A stretch of DNA of 64,000 nt from Marinobacter subterrani (GCF_001045555.1 NZ_LFBU01000001.1:2852001-2916000); one strand, 5' to 3'; shown: positions 43,380 through 53,395, counted from the first letter of the stretch. Notes: generated by a model from the sequence alone, not told the origin. Translations and numbers: made by a program.

Positions 43380-44480
43380 ATGCGCATTGCTTCCCGCTTT
43401 CTGATCGTCATCATTTTCCTAGGCGTGGTGCTCGGAGGCATCTTCGGCTACAAATTCTACCAGTTTGGCCAGATGCAAGAGCAGATGTCCAAGCCCCAGC
43501 CGCCAACCCTGATTTCCGCAACCAAATCCGTTACCGAGAGCTGGACTCCGGCCATCAAGGCGGTGGGCAGTATCGAAGCCGTGAATGGCATTCAGGTTGC
43601 GAATGAGGTTCCCGGCGTTGTTGAAGAAATCAACTTTGAGTCCGGCGACACCGTTAACAAGGGTGACGTACTGATTCGCCTGAATGCGGAAATTGACGAA
43701 GCCGCCCTGCGCACCCGCCGGGCCGAGGCCCAACTGGCGGAGCAGGAATTCAAGCGGATCGCCGACCTGCTTCCAAAGCGCGCGGTATCCCAGTCCCAGT
43801 ACGACGAAGCCAAGGCCAACTTTGACGCCGCCCGTGCACGGGTGAACGAAGCCGAGGCGCAGTTGAGCAAGAAAATCATCCGGGCGCCGTTCGACGGCAC
43901 CCTGGGTATCCGGATGGTGGATCAGGGGGAGTATATCCCCACCGGCACACCGATTGTCGAAATCAACATGCTGAATCCGATCTACGTTGACTACACCCTG
44001 TCGGAGAAGGATCTGCCACAGGTGGCCACCGGGTATCCGGTGGTGGCCACCGTGGCCGCCGTTCCGGAACAGACTTTTGAGGGCAACGTCAGTGCCATCA
44101 ACACGTCGGTCAACCCCCAGACCCGCACCGTGCGCATCCGCGCCACTCTGGACAACCCTGAAAACCGCCTGCGGCCGGGCATGTTTGCGACCATCCAGAC
44201 CCGGCAGCCGCAAGACCGCCAGGTGGTCACTATTCCGCGCACCGCGATTTCATACAACACCTACGGTGACTTCGTGTTTGTGGTTGAAAAGAACGACAAC
44301 GGAGACCTGGTGGTCGACCGCCGCACCATCGTTGCCGGGGAAACCCGCGACGCCCGGGTGGCTGTCATATCCGGCCTGAAGGCCGGTGAAACCGTGGTTG
44401 CCAAGGGTCTGCTTCGTCTGCGTGCCGGCCAGAAGGTCGAAATCCAGCAAGACGGCCAAACCCAGGAGGCGTCCGAGTAA
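43380..44480 (+). CDS. RND efflux periplasmic adaptor (membrane fusion protein)
   Basis: The 366-residue protein has an N-terminal membrane anchor (about 7-27, no lipobox) and a biotinyl-lipoyl-like domain (VPGVVEEINFESGDTVNKGDVLIRL). A coiled-coil hairpin (about 100-165) and the beta-barrel segment FDGTLGIRMVDQGEYI follow. It links the inner-membrane pump to an outer-membrane channel; no channel gene is present here, so a shared TolC-type channel is expected. The stop overlaps the pump start as TAATG. Confidence 0.93.
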   Translation: MRIASRFLIVIIFLGVVLGGIFGYKFYQFGQMQEQMSKPQPPTLISATKSVTESWTPAIKAVGSIEAVNGIQVANEVPGVVEEINFESGDTVNKGDVLIRLNAEIDEAALRTRRAEAQLAEQEFKRIADLLPKRAVSQSQYDEAKANFDAARARVNEAEAQLSKKIIRAPFDGTLGIRMVDQGEYIPTGTPIVEINMLNPIYVDYTLSEKDLPQVATGYPVVATVAAVPEQTFEGNVSAINTSVNPQTRTVRIRATLDNPENRLRPGMFATIQTRQPQDRQVVTIPRTAISYNTYGDFVFVVEKNDNGDLVVDRRTIVAGETRDARVAVISGLKAGETVVAKGLLRLRAGQKVEIQQDGQTQEASE

Positions 44481-47400
44481 TGCGATTCACCGACATATTT
44501 ATCCACCGCCCGGTTCTGGCGACGGTGGTCAGCCTCCTGATACTCCTGCTGGGCGCACGGGCTGCAATGGAAATGGAAATCCGACAGTATCCGGAGCTGG
44601 AAAGCACCACGGTAACTGTCACCACGGCCTACCCGGGGGCCAGCTCGGACCTGATCAAGGGCTTCATCACCACGCCCCTGCAGCAGGCCATTGCCGAAGC
44701 CAGCGGAATCGACTACCTGACTTCTACCAGCTCACAGGGTTCGTCCACCATTGAAGCCAAGATGGAGCTGAATTACGACGCCAACGCAGCACTCGCTGAG
44801 ATTCAGGCCAAGGTGGCCAGCCAGCGCAACGTGCTTCCCGCCGAGGCCCAGGATCCGGTCATTACGTCCACGACCGGTGACTCCACCGCCTTGATGTACA
44901 TTGCCTTCTACAGTGAGGAAATGGCGGTTCCCCAGATCACCGATTACCTTTCGCGGGTGGTCCAGCCCAAACTGCAGGCGCTCTCCGGCGTAGGCAAGGC
45001 CCGCCTGTTCGGCCGTCAGTTTGCCCTGCGGGTCTGGCTGAATCCTGAACGTCTGGCAGCTGTGGATATGACGCCTCAAGAAGTGATAGCCAAACTCCGC
45101 GCCAACAACTACCAGGCGGCCGTTGGCAACACCAAGGGCACCTACACAGAAATCAGCATGACCAGTGACACCGATGTTGCTGATCCGGACAAGTTCCGGA
45201 ACCTTGTGGTCAAACAGTTTGAAGGCTCACAGATCCGCCTGCAGGACATTGCCCGGGTGGAGTTGGGCTCCCAGACTTACGACCAGTTAGCCCTGTACAA
45301 GGGCCAGCCGGCCACCTATGTGGCCATCGAGCTGGCGCCGGGCGCCAATCCGCTCACTGTTGCCAGTCTGGTGAAAGCAGAACTGCCCGAGATCAAGAAC
45401 CAGTTGCCCTCCGGCCTGAAGGCGCGGCTGGCTTACGATGCCTCCAGTTTCATCGAGGACTCGATCAATGAGGTCATCAAGACGCTGCTGGAAGCGCTGG
45501 TTATTGTACTGGTGGTGGTGTTTCTCTGCCTGGGCTCCCTCCGGGCCGCCATCGTGCCCTCGGTTGCCGTACCCCTGTCGCTGATTGGTGGTGCGTTTGT
45601 CATGCTGGCGTTCGGTTTCTCGCTCAACCTGCTGACGCTGCTGTCCATGGTGCTGGCAATCGGCCTGGTGGTGGATGACGCCATCATCATCGTGGAAAAC
45701 GTGCATCGGCACATCGAGGACGGCGAATCCCGGTTCGAGGCAGCTATCAACGGCGCTCGGGAAATGGCCGTTCCCATCATCGCCATGACCACTACCCTGG
45801 TGGCGGTCTACGCCCCCATCGGTTTCATGGGCGGACTGGTCGGCTCCCTGTTTACCGAATTCGCATTCACTCTGGCCGGCGCGGTGGTGATCTCTGGCAT
45901 CATCGCCCTCACCCTTTCACCGATGCTTTCCGGCAAGGTGCTCAAGCCCCATGGCAATCCGGGGCGTTTTGAGCAGATGGTCGAGCGCACGTTCAACGGC
46001 CTGTCACGCGGCTACAAGTCCGCGCTGTCCTCACTGATGCAGACCAAATCCGTTGTGGTGTTCTTCGCCGTGGTGGTGTTGGGCTCGATCTATTTCATGG
46101 TGATGATGAGCCAGAGCGAGCTGGCGCCAACCGAGGACCAGGGTATCCTGTTCTATCAGGGGCTTGGGCCGCAAACCTCGACACTGGAGTATCTTCAGGA
46201 GCATGGCGACGAAATCCAGAACCGGATGTCGACCGTGCCAGGCTATGAAGAGGACTTCATGATCATCGGCATCACCAGCCCGAATGCGGTCTTCGGCGGC
46301 TTCAAGATGGCCCCCTGGAGCCAGCGGGAGATTACCCAGTTCGAGGTCCAGCCCAAGCTGGCCGCCGAACTGAACAAGGTGACTGGCCTGCAGACCGCGG
46401 TATTCCCCCGACCGTCCCTGCCCGGTTCCGGTGGTGGCCTGCCGTTCCAGTTCGTGATCACGACCGGTAACAGTTACGAGCAGCTGAACCAGGTGGCGGA
46501 CGAATTGCTGGGCAAGGCCATGGGCAGTGGTAACTTCATGTTCCTGCAGAAATCCATCAACTTCGACAAGCCCCTGACCCGGATCAAGGTCGACCGAGAC
46601 CGCGTTGCCGATCTTGGCCTGTCCATGCAGGACATCGGCCAGACACTGGCCAGCATGCTGGGTGGTGGCTATATCAACCGGTTCAACATGGAAGGCCGGT
46701 CGTACCAGGTGATTCCCCAGGTCGACCAGCAGTTCCGGCTGGATGAGCAGAAGCTGAACGACTACCAGATACGCACCGATACCGGTGAACTGGTACCGCT
46801 GGGCAGTGTGGTGAGCTTCACCCACGATGTGGAGCCGTCCAACCGGACCCAGTTCAACCAGCAGAACTCCCTCACTCTGCAGGGGGTTGTCAAGCCGGGT
46901 GTGGCTGCGGGTACCGCCATGGATTACATGGAAAAGACAGCAGCCGAGGTATTCCCCCAGGGCTTCAGCTACAACTACACCGGCCAGACCCGGCAGTTGG
47001 CGACCCAGGGCAATGCACTGGTAGTCACCTTCTTCCTGTCACTGCTGGTGATCTATCTGGTGCTGGCAGCCCAGTTCGAGAGCTGGCGCGATCCGTTCAT
47101 CATTCTGGTCTCGGTGCCCATGTCGGTGGCCGGTGCCATGGCGTTCATTGTGCTCGGCTTCGCCACCATGAACATCTACACCCAGGTGGGCCTGATCACA
47201 CTGATTGGCGTGGTCTCCAAGAACGGCATTCTTATTGTCGAGTTTGCCAACCAGCTACAGAAGAGCCGGGGGCTGAATAAGGTTGAGGCTGTGATTGAAG
47301 CTGCCGCTATCCGGCTGCGCCCGATCATCATGACCTCCCTGGCCCTGATCTTTGCCATGGTGCCGCTGCTGATTGCCATTGGACCGGGAGCGGAAAGCCG

Positions 47401-47575
47401 CTTCGCCATTGGCCTGACTATCAGTGCGGGTCTCGGCATCGGTACGCTGTTCACCATCTTTGTACTGCCGGCGTTCTATATCCTGCTGGGCCGTGACCAT
47501 CACGGCTCAGCCGCCGACGAGTATGCCGACGAGCCTGATGACAACGGGGACGGTCGACCGGCAACGGCGCACTGA
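44480..47575 (+). CDS. RND-family multidrug efflux permease
   Basis: The 1031-residue trimeric pump has the 12-helix RND plan with two large periplasmic loops. Helix 4 carries the proton-relay residues in VLAIGLVVDDAIIIVENVHRH, and the C-terminal half has GVVSKNGILIVEFANQ. It belongs to the hydrophobe/amphiphile efflux (HAE1) type of AcrB/MexB; substrates cannot be predicted. A bidirectional terminator follows, then a convergent AraC-family regulator. Confidence 0.95.
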   Translation: MRFTDIFIHRPVLATVVSLLILLLGARAAMEMEIRQYPELESTTVTVTTAYPGASSDLIKGFITTPLQQAIAEASGIDYLTSTSSQGSSTIEAKMELNYDANAALAEIQAKVASQRNVLPAEAQDPVITSTTGDSTALMYIAFYSEEMAVPQITDYLSRVVQPKLQALSGVGKARLFGRQFALRVWLNPERLAAVDMTPQEVIAKLRANNYQAAVGNTKGTYTEISMTSDTDVADPDKFRNLVVKQFEGSQIRLQDIARVELGSQTYDQLALYKGQPATYVAIELAPGANPLTVASLVKAELPEIKNQLPSGLKARLAYDASSFIEDSINEVIKTLLEALVIVLVVVFLCLGSLRAAIVPSVAVPLSLIGGAFVMLAFGFSLNLLTLLSMVLAIGLVVDDAIIIVENVHRHIEDGESRFEAAINGAREMAVPIIAMTTTLVAVYAPIGFMGGLVGSLFTEFAFTLAGAVVISGIIALTLSPMLSGKVLKPHGNPGRFEQMVERTFNGLSRGYKSALSSLMQTKSVVVFFAVVVLGSIYFMVMMSQSELAPTEDQGILFYQGLGPQTSTLEYLQEHGDEIQNRMSTVPGYEEDFMIIGITSPNAVFGGFKMAPWSQREITQFEVQPKLAAELNKVTGLQTAVFPRPSLPGSGGGLPFQFVITTGNSYEQLNQVADELLGKAMGSGNFMFLQKSINFDKPLTRIKVDRDRVADLGLSMQDIGQTLASMLGGGYINRFNMEGRSYQVIPQVDQQFRLDEQKLNDYQIRTDTGELVPLGSVVSFTHDVEPSNRTQFNQQNSLTLQGVVKPGVAAGTAMDYMEKTAAEVFPQGFSYNYTGQTRQLATQGNALVVTFFLSLLVIYLVLAAQFESWRDPFIILVSVPMSVAGAMAFIVLGFATMNIYTQVGLITLIGVVSKNGILIVEFANQLQKSRGLNKVEAVIEAAAIRLRPIIMTSLALIFAMVPLLIAIGPGAESRFAIGLTISAGLGIGTLFTIFVLPAFYILLGRDHHGSAADEYADEPDDNGDGRPATAH

Positions 47576-47587
47576 AACCGCTAACTG

Positions 47588-47624
47588 AAAAAGCCCGGCC
47601 ACTGTCCAGTGCGCCGGGCTTTTT
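47588..47624. terminator. Bidirectional terminator between the RND pump and the AraC regulator
   Basis: AAAAAGCCCGGC and a near-complementary GCCGGGCTTTTT surround a 13-base loop. T tracts exist on both strands, so it can serve both convergent genes. Confidence 0.88.
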
Positions 47625-47640
47625 CATGGCCATTCAGTAC

Positions 47641-48606
47641 TCAGCCCAGCGCCAGGGTCGTCCCGGAAACCGCCTCCCTTTGTTGCAGGTTGTGCCGCCA
47701 TTGCACGGTTTCACTGGGCAGCTCACCGAAGTGTTCGCGGTATAGAGCCGCAAACCGGCCAAGGTGGGAAAAGCCCTCGTCGGCAGCGTACCAGGAAATG
47801 TGCGGCACCTCGCACCGGCAGTCCACCAGCCGGTGCCGTACCCGCATCAGCCGGTTACGCTGATATAACCGGTAGGGCGTCATACCGGTTTCCCGCTTCA
47901 TCAGGTAGTAAAGATTCCGCTCACTGACGCCAGCATGACGGGCCAACTCCTGCAGGTTGAAGTCCCAGTCCGGCTCCTGCCTGATCTTCTCGATCGCCCT
48001 GAGTAGCCGGCGATCGAGCTCGGGGCACTGGCAGGGCGGCCTCGCCTCGTTTCCAGCAGACGCTGCCAACTGACGGAAAAGCTGACGGGTCATGGCCCTG
48101 GCATGCGCATCGTCGCGAAAAAACGCCGAGCGGTGCAGATAGCAGGCGATCAGATCCTCCCAGACCGGGAGCTTGTCGCTCAGGTTGTTCCAGTCCGGGC
48201 ATCCCGGCATGCCCGCCGCCGGTCTGAGAATGACGATCTGGCTGCCCTCGTGCAGGCGCAACCCAAAGCGATCGCTCGGGCGACCAACCACCAGATGTTC
48301 CAGTGGCTTCCAGGGACCATTGCGAACAGACATCTCGACGATTCCGGCTCTGGGCAGCAGAAGAACCGGCCCCGCCGACTGGCAGCCTGTGATGTCCATG
48401 CCCTGGCTGGCATGGACACAAACCACCGTTCCGCTGTCTGACTCAAGTGCCGACAAGGCCCCCACCGGACCGGCGCCGCTGCGCGGCCTGCAAAGCATGT
48501 CATCACAACCGGAAATCTCGCGAATAGCGGTAAGCCACTCACCGAGGGACGCCCGGTTGAGTCGCAGATAAGCATCAAGTTCCAGATCCGGCACAGTGTT
48601 TTGCAT
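47641..48606 (-). CDS. AraC-family transcriptional regulator
   Basis: The 321-residue protein has an N-terminal sensor domain with no recognised ligand and a C-terminal double helix-turn-helix (about 215-310, NLQELARHAGVSERNLYYLMKRETGMTPYRLYQRNRLMRVR and VPHISWYAADEGFSHLGRFAALYREHFGELPS, split here by function). A 22-base motif about 55 bases upstream of its start is repeated before the GGDEF-EAL gene. It may therefore regulate both itself and that gene. Confidence 0.88.
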   Translation of the reverse strand: MQNTVPDLELDAYLRLNRASLGEWLTAIREISGCDDMLCRPRSGAGPVGALSALESDSGTVVCVHASQGMDITGCQSAGPVLLLPRAGIVEMSVRNGPWKPLEHLVVGRPSDRFGLRLHEGSQIVILRPAAGMPGCPDWNNLSDKLPVWEDLIACYLHRSAFFRDDAHARAMTRQLFRQLAASAGNEARPPCQCPELDRRLLRAIEKIRQEPDWDFNLQELARHAGVSERNLYYLMKRETGMTPYRLYQRNRLMRVRHRLVDCRCEVPHISWYAADEGFSHLGRFAALYREHFGELPSETVQWRHNLQQREAVSGTTLALG

Positions 48607-48660
48607 AAGGTTTCGGGGCAGTGATTATCGCCCCACTTTCAGGGCAATACCTCCCTTTCA

Positions 48661-48682
48661 CCTAGCCAGATATTGCAAAACC
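48661..48682. promoter_or_regulatory. 22-bp repeated operator-like motif, copy 1
   Basis: The minus-strand sequence begins GGTTTTGCAATAT and ends TGGCTAGG. It lies 55 bases before the AraC regulator start and matches copy 2 at 21 of 22 positions. Confidence 0.55.
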
Positions 48683-48706
48683 GCGCCGGCGCCGTGTTTG
48701 TTTCAG

Positions 48707-50386
48707 CTATTCTTGATGTTGGTCAATCAGGGCGCCATTCAGTGAATGCCAGGATGCCGGCCGGGCCATCAGATAGCCCTGTCCCCGATGGCATTTCAGC
48801 TCACGCAGCTTCCGGTACTGCTCTTCATGCTCGATGCCCTCGGCCACCACCTCGAGCTCCAGGGCATCGGCAATGCCGAGAATCGCCGAGACAATCCGCG
48901 AATCCCGGGATTTTTCGCCCAGGCGCTGGATAAACTGCCGGTCAATCTTGAGCACGTGAACCGGCAAGGTATGCAGGTACGCCAGCGAAGAGTAACCCGT
49001 TCCGAAATCGTCAATCGCAACGATCACCCCCTGCCTACCAAATTCCCGTAGCCGATCCAGACATGGTACGGACAGATGCATCAGGTGAGTTTCGGTGATC
49101 TCGATTTCAGGGAGCCAGCCAATTCCGCCAATACGCTGGAAAAGCGGCTTGAGGAGGGCTTCGAGACGGGAGTCGGTGATCTGGCGGGCGGAGATATTGA
49201 TGGCCAGGCGAAGACCTGGCAGTAAACGCCCGGGAGACTGCGGGAGGTCAGCGAGCAGACAGCGCACCAGATGCCCGGTCAGCTCGTGGATATGGCCACG
49301 ATGCTCGGCAATCGGAACAAAATCTGACGGCGACACAGAGCCGAACTCAGGATGATCCCAGCGCAGTAACGCTTCCAGACCGGCTATCTGGCCGGAGGCA
49401 AGATGGTACTGGGGTTGATAAACCACACGGAACTCTTCCGGTGCGGTCTTCAGCGAGGCAATCAGGGCTTCCGACAAACGTTGTTGGTAGCGTCCCTGCT
49501 CGGTATCTGCGGCGCAATATATGCGATAGCAGGCCCGCCCCGCCAGTTTTGCGGTGTACATGGCCCTATCAGCATTCTGCAGCAGCTCCGTACCGCTTCG
49601 GCCATGATCCGGATACACCGCCGCGCCGACGGAAGCGGAGAGAAAATATTCACGCTGATCAACCACCACAGGGGCCCGGAAGATCTGTGTCATGCGCTGG
49701 CAGACACCGTCCAGGTCATCATCGCACTGCAACTCGATGATCGCCGAGAATTCGTCGCCCGAAAGCCTCGCAACCACATCGCCCCGTCTCAGCACGCTCT
49801 GGATACACAGAGCCGCCTGCTGTAACACCCGATCGCCACAGTCGTGGCCATGCAGGTCATTGACGGATTTGAAGAAATCAAGATCCACATAGAGTACCGC
49901 GAAACGGCGACCGTCCGCATCCCGCTGAGATACGCGGGCCTTGAGGAACTCCTGGAACAGTGAACGATTGGGTAGTTCGGTGAGCGGATCATAATACGCC
50001 AGTGACGCCAGTTGCTCATTGCTGGCGGCAACGTCACCCACGTCCATGAACACGCCGGCATAAAGCCGCCGGTTGTCGTGCTCCACGGGGTAGATCGTCA
50101 ACCACTGCGGATAGGTCTCACCATTCTTGCGCCGATTCCATATCAGGCCTTCCCAGCGCCCGTGACGCTCCAGACTGTCCCACATGGCGTGGTAGAACTC
50201 GGGCGAATGCAGCCCTGAACTCAGAAGCGAGGGCGTCTGGCCAATAACCTCCTCGGCCTGGTAGCCAGTCACTGACTGAAACATTCGGTTGACATAGGCA
50301 ATTCTGGGCTCTGTCGTAGACAGTATGATGGCCCTGGGATGAGTATCCACCAGGGCTCTGAAATCTTTTTGTTGTAATGCCTGCAT
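48707..50386 (-). CDS. PAS-GGDEF-EAL c-di-GMP enzyme
   Basis: The 559-residue protein has a PAS/PAC sensor (about 10-135), a GGDEF domain with the active motif SGDEF (in ARLSGDEFSA) and an EAL domain with GLEALLRW, the NISARQ segment and IDDFGTGYSSLAYL. Both catalytic sites look intact, so it may make or degrade c-di-GMP according to the PAS signal. It has no membrane segment when translated from the ATG with AAGGAG upstream. The open frame runs 93 codons further, but those upstream methionines lack a ribosome site and one lies within the 22-bp motif. Confidence 0.9.
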   Translation of the reverse strand: MQALQQKDFRALVDTHPRAIILSTTEPRIAYVNRMFQSVTGYQAEEVIGQTPSLLSSGLHSPEFYHAMWDSLERHGRWEGLIWNRRKNGETYPQWLTIYPVEHDNRRLYAGVFMDVGDVAASNEQLASLAYYDPLTELPNRSLFQEFLKARVSQRDADGRRFAVLYVDLDFFKSVNDLHGHDCGDRVLQQAALCIQSVLRRGDVVARLSGDEFSAIIELQCDDDLDGVCQRMTQIFRAPVVVDQREYFLSASVGAAVYPDHGRSGTELLQNADRAMYTAKLAGRACYRIYCAADTEQGRYQQRLSEALIASLKTAPEEFRVVYQPQYHLASGQIAGLEALLRWDHPEFGSVSPSDFVPIAEHRGHIHELTGHLVRCLLADLPQSPGRLLPGLRLAINISARQITDSRLEALLKPLFQRIGGIGWLPEIEITETHLMHLSVPCLDRLREFGRQGVIVAIDDFGTGYSSLAYLHTLPVHVLKIDRQFIQRLGEKSRDSRIVSAILGIADALELEVVAEGIEHEEQYRKLRELKCHRGQGYLMARPASWHSLNGALIDQHQE

Positions 50387-50467
50387 GCTCTGCTCACTCC
50401 TTTTCAGCCGTCCCTGAACCTGGTCGGACCAGCCCCATAAACCAGCATAAGGAGTATCTCTCGCCAA

Positions 50468-50489
50468 CCTAGCCATATATTGCAAAACC
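50468..50489. promoter_or_regulatory. 22-bp repeated operator-like motif, copy 2
   Basis: It lies 82 bases before the GGDEF-EAL start and 39 bases before the divergent small membrane gene. It differs from copy 1 at one position. Confidence 0.55.
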
Positions 50490-50527
50490 ACAGCGGCTAC
50501 GACGAAAGCACAAGAAATGGTGGGAAA

Positions 50528-50842
50528 ATGTTCAATTATTGCAATAACCGGATATCGGATGGTCGGGATGCAGTCGATAGTGATCTGACAATCAGAAAAA
50601 CAACTGTCCATGCGCTGGCTTCCGCCATTCTTGCATTCGGCCTGACCGAACTTACCCTGCCTCACCTGCTGGTTATTCAGGGGCTCGTGCTGTCAGTCTT
50701 CGCAATTCTTTTCTGGCTTACCCTGCCCATGATACGCAGCGTCCGGGCAGCCTGCTGCGAGGCCCAACCGCTGACCAGCCACTTCCTGCAAATGCTATGT
50801 TATCGATTGCTGCCGGTTCAGTCGGCAACGGTCAAAGGATGA
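50528..50842 (+). CDS. Small hypothetical membrane protein
   Basis: The 104-residue frame contains two predicted membrane segments in about 28-65 (ALASAILAFGLTELTL and LLVIQGLVLSVFAILFWLTL) and a Cys-containing tail. The start at MFNYCNNRISD follows GTGGGAAA. No family is recognised. It is divergent from the GGDEF-EAL gene. Confidence 0.5.
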   Translation: MFNYCNNRISDGRDAVDSDLTIRKTTVHALASAILAFGLTELTLPHLLVIQGLVLSVFAILFWLTLPMIRSVRAACCEAQPLTSHFLQMLCYRLLPVQSATVKG

Positions 50843-50913
50843 TTCCCCGGGCCAGTGCAATAAGGTAGTCTGGCGGTCTAACCCCTGAATGACTCTGGAA
50901 GATCGCCGTAACC

Positions 50914-51228
50914 GTGACTCTTGGAACCCTGTTCTGGCTGTTTGTGGCCGGATTCGCCATCTGGTACTGGTGGCGCGCCAAAGCCATCAAGGATTCTGTG
51001 CTTCAGGCCGCAAAGCGTTATTGCAAGAGCATGGATGTCATGCTGCTGGACGACGCGGTGTTTCTTCGCGGCCTCTGGTTCAAACGCGATGACCAGGGCC
51101 GGCTCCGGGTCTGGCGCCGGTTCCTGTTCGATTTCACCTCCACCGGCGAAGAGCGTTACACCGGCCGGATCATCATGCTGGGCCAGCGTATACAGCATAT
51201 GGAGCTGGAACCTCACCGGCTTCCCTGA
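50914..51228 (+). CDS. DUF3301 family protein
   Basis: The 104-residue protein has one N-terminal helix (about 3-20, TLFWLFVAGFAIWYWW) and the DUF3301 pattern RYCKSMDVMLLDDAVFLRGLW and RRFLFDFTSTGEERYTGRI. The function is unknown; it is widespread in gammaproteobacteria. The start is a GTG. Confidence 0.85.
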   Translation: MTLGTLFWLFVAGFAIWYWWRAKAIKDSVLQAAKRYCKSMDVMLLDDAVFLRGLWFKRDDQGRLRVWRRFLFDFTSTGEERYTGRIIMLGQRIQHMELEPHRLP

Positions 51229-51357
51229 GTCCGCCGCCTGACTGGCCTCACCCATTTGGGCGATTCCTGCCTACGCGTTTTGAACGAATAATCGACCACG
51301 CATCGACGACCGTCGGCTGCCTTGTGCCGTCGTCAACAAAAACAACAGGAGTCAACC

Positions 51358-52284
51358 ATGCGTAACCGATTCACCACAGCAATCATGCTGGGGCTGGTCT
51401 TGCTGTCCGCCTCATTTTCCAGCCACGCCGGCTACACCCAGACCCGCTATCCGATTGTGCTTGTTCATGGCGTTACCGGATTCAACACCATCGGCGGGCT
51501 GATCAACTACTTCCACACCATTCCCTGGAACCTCGAACGCAGTGGCGCCAAGGTCTATACCGCCAGCGTTTCCTTCGTAAACAGCAGTGAACAGCGCGGC
51601 CAGCAACTGGCCAACTACATCAACAGCCTGGGCTACGCCAAGGTAAACCTCATGGCCCACAGCCAGGGGGCTCCCACCTCCCGGGTGGCTGCCGCACTGG
51701 TTCCCCAGCGGATTGCGTCTATCACCTCCATCGACGGCGTGAACAAGGGCTCCAGGGTGGCCGATGTGGTCCGGGGCATCCTGCCGCCGGGCAGCTACGT
51801 GGAGGGCGGGGCAGACGCCATTGCCAACGCGCTTGGCGACCTGATCAATGCTCTGTCCGGCGCTGACAATCCGCAGGACGGCCTGGCTGCCCTGGAGACC
51901 CTGACCACACCCGGCACCATCGCCCTGAACGATGCCCTGGGCTGGAAAGGGGTCAACCGGAACGCCTGCGCCGGTACCAACGAGGACGTGTGGATCAACG
52001 GCAACCGCATCAAGTTCTTCTCCTGGACAGGCCGCGGCGTCTGGACCAATGTCTTTGACATTACCGATCCCTTCCTCGGCATTACTGCCCTGGCCTTCGG
52101 CAGTGAGCCTAACGACGGCCTGGTTGGTGTGTGTTCCACCATGATGGGCAACGTGATTGGCACCCATTACGACATGAACCATGTGGATGCCATCAACCAC
52201 CTGCTGGGCGCACGCTCCCTGTGGACCAACCCGGTCACGCTCTATCGCGCCCAGGCCAACCGACTGCAGAACCGCGGCCTCTGA
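51358..52284 (+). CDS. Secreted triacylglycerol lipase (family I, LipA-like)
   Basis: The 308-residue lipase has a signal peptide (1-24, ending SHA) and PIVLVHGVTGF as oxyanion region. The nucleophile elbow is AHSQGA (Ser102), with a late Asp and the His in NHVDAINH. Two Cys residues in the C-terminal half match the disulfide of the Pseudomonas/Burkholderia lipases. It depends on the dedicated foldase encoded next and on type II secretion. AGGAG sets the start. Confidence 0.93.
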   Translation: MRNRFTTAIMLGLVLLSASFSSHAGYTQTRYPIVLVHGVTGFNTIGGLINYFHTIPWNLERSGAKVYTASVSFVNSSEQRGQQLANYINSLGYAKVNLMAHSQGAPTSRVAAALVPQRIASITSIDGVNKGSRVADVVRGILPPGSYVEGGADAIANALGDLINALSGADNPQDGLAALETLTTPGTIALNDALGWKGVNRNACAGTNEDVWINGNRIKFFSWTGRGVWTNVFDITDPFLGITALAFGSEPNDGLVGVCSTMMGNVIGTHYDMNHVDAINHLLGARSLWTNPVTLYRAQANRLQNRGL

Positions 52285-52291
52285 GGTGACC

Positions 52292-53395
52292 ATGACACGG
52301 ACACCCACCGCAACCCCTCGGTGGCTGTTCCCCGGTGCACTGTCGGCCGCGCTGGCCGGCGGTGCTCTGTGGTATGGCCTGGCCCAGACGACCCAACACA
52401 CGACCAGTGCCCCGGCTCCGGTTGCTGAGCAGGCGGGCGCAACTCCGGAGTTCTCCGGGTACCCTTCAGAAGCCGGCACCTCTCTGGCCTCGGCTGAGAC
52501 CAGGCAACCGCCGGACAACGCCACAACGCCCAAAACCCTCGGGCCACAACCGTTCGCGCCCTCACTGGCCGGTACCGACATCGACGGAGCCCTTCGAGCA
52601 GACGAAGACGGCCGCTTGGTGATCAACCTGCAGGTGCGCGACTTCTTCGACTATTTTCTCAGCACCGTGGGGGAAGTCTCGCCGGAGGTGGCCATCGGAC
52701 AGATTCAACAGATGGCCCAAAAGTACTTGCCGGAGCCGGCTGCGTCCCGGGCGTTGGCCCTGCTCGACCAGTATCTGGCCTACAAACAGGCAGCCCTCTC
52801 TGTGATGCAGACCCGGCTGGATCCGGCCCGGCAATCAGACCCGGCCTATCAGCTCTCGGCTCTGGGCGATGCCCTGACTAAACTGAAAAAGCTCCGCCAG
52901 TCCACCTTCGACCCTGAGGTGCACAAAGCCTTTTTCGGGCAGGAAGAGGCCTATAGCGAATACACCCTGGCGACATTGGCCATCCGGCAGCGGCAGGACC
53001 TGAGCAACCAGGGCAAGCAGGCCCTGATCCAGTGGCACCGCAACCAGTTGCCAGAGGCCATGCAGGCAACCGAGGAACAGCTGCTCGCCAGCAGCCACCA
53101 GCAACAGGAGCGGGTAGCCGCCATCGGCTCGGCCAGTTCGCCCGAGGAGGCCGGCCAGCGGCTCTCGGAGCTGGGGCTGGATTCCGAAGACGCCACCGAG
53201 GTGGTGCGTTACCTGAAAGATCGTGAGCAATTCGCCCAACGCTTCCAGACATTCCAGGACGCATTGAGCCAGCAGTCAGCCTCTGGGCTGGCAGAACAGG
53301 AGCGTGAGGCGTATCAGGATGCCCTGCTGCAGCAATATTTCCCGGACCAGCAGGAGCGAACCTGGGCCCGCCTGAGAATGCTGGGTAACAGCTGA
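52292..53395 (+). CDS. Lipase-specific foldase (lipase secretion chaperone)
   Basis: The 367-residue membrane-anchored chaperone has an N-terminal helix (about 11-29) followed by a Pro/Ala/Thr-rich linker. The alpha-helical lipase-embracing part contains SLAGTDIDGALRADEDGRLVIN, matching the RxxFDY-type family motif region and DFFDYFLS. It folds the lipase in the periplasm. It starts 7 bases after the lipase stop; the pair is typical of family I.1/I.2 lipases. Confidence 0.92.
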   Translation: MTRTPTATPRWLFPGALSAALAGGALWYGLAQTTQHTTSAPAPVAEQAGATPEFSGYPSEAGTSLASAETRQPPDNATTPKTLGPQPFAPSLAGTDIDGALRADEDGRLVINLQVRDFFDYFLSTVGEVSPEVAIGQIQQMAQKYLPEPAASRALALLDQYLAYKQAALSVMQTRLDPARQSDPAYQLSALGDALTKLKKLRQSTFDPEVHKAFFGQEEAYSEYTLATLAIRQRQDLSNQGKQALIQWHRNQLPEAMQATEEQLLASSHQQQERVAAIGSASSPEEAGQRLSELGLDSEDATEVVRYLKDREQFAQRFQTFQDALSQQSASGLAEQEREAYQDALLQQYFPDQQERTWARLRMLGNS

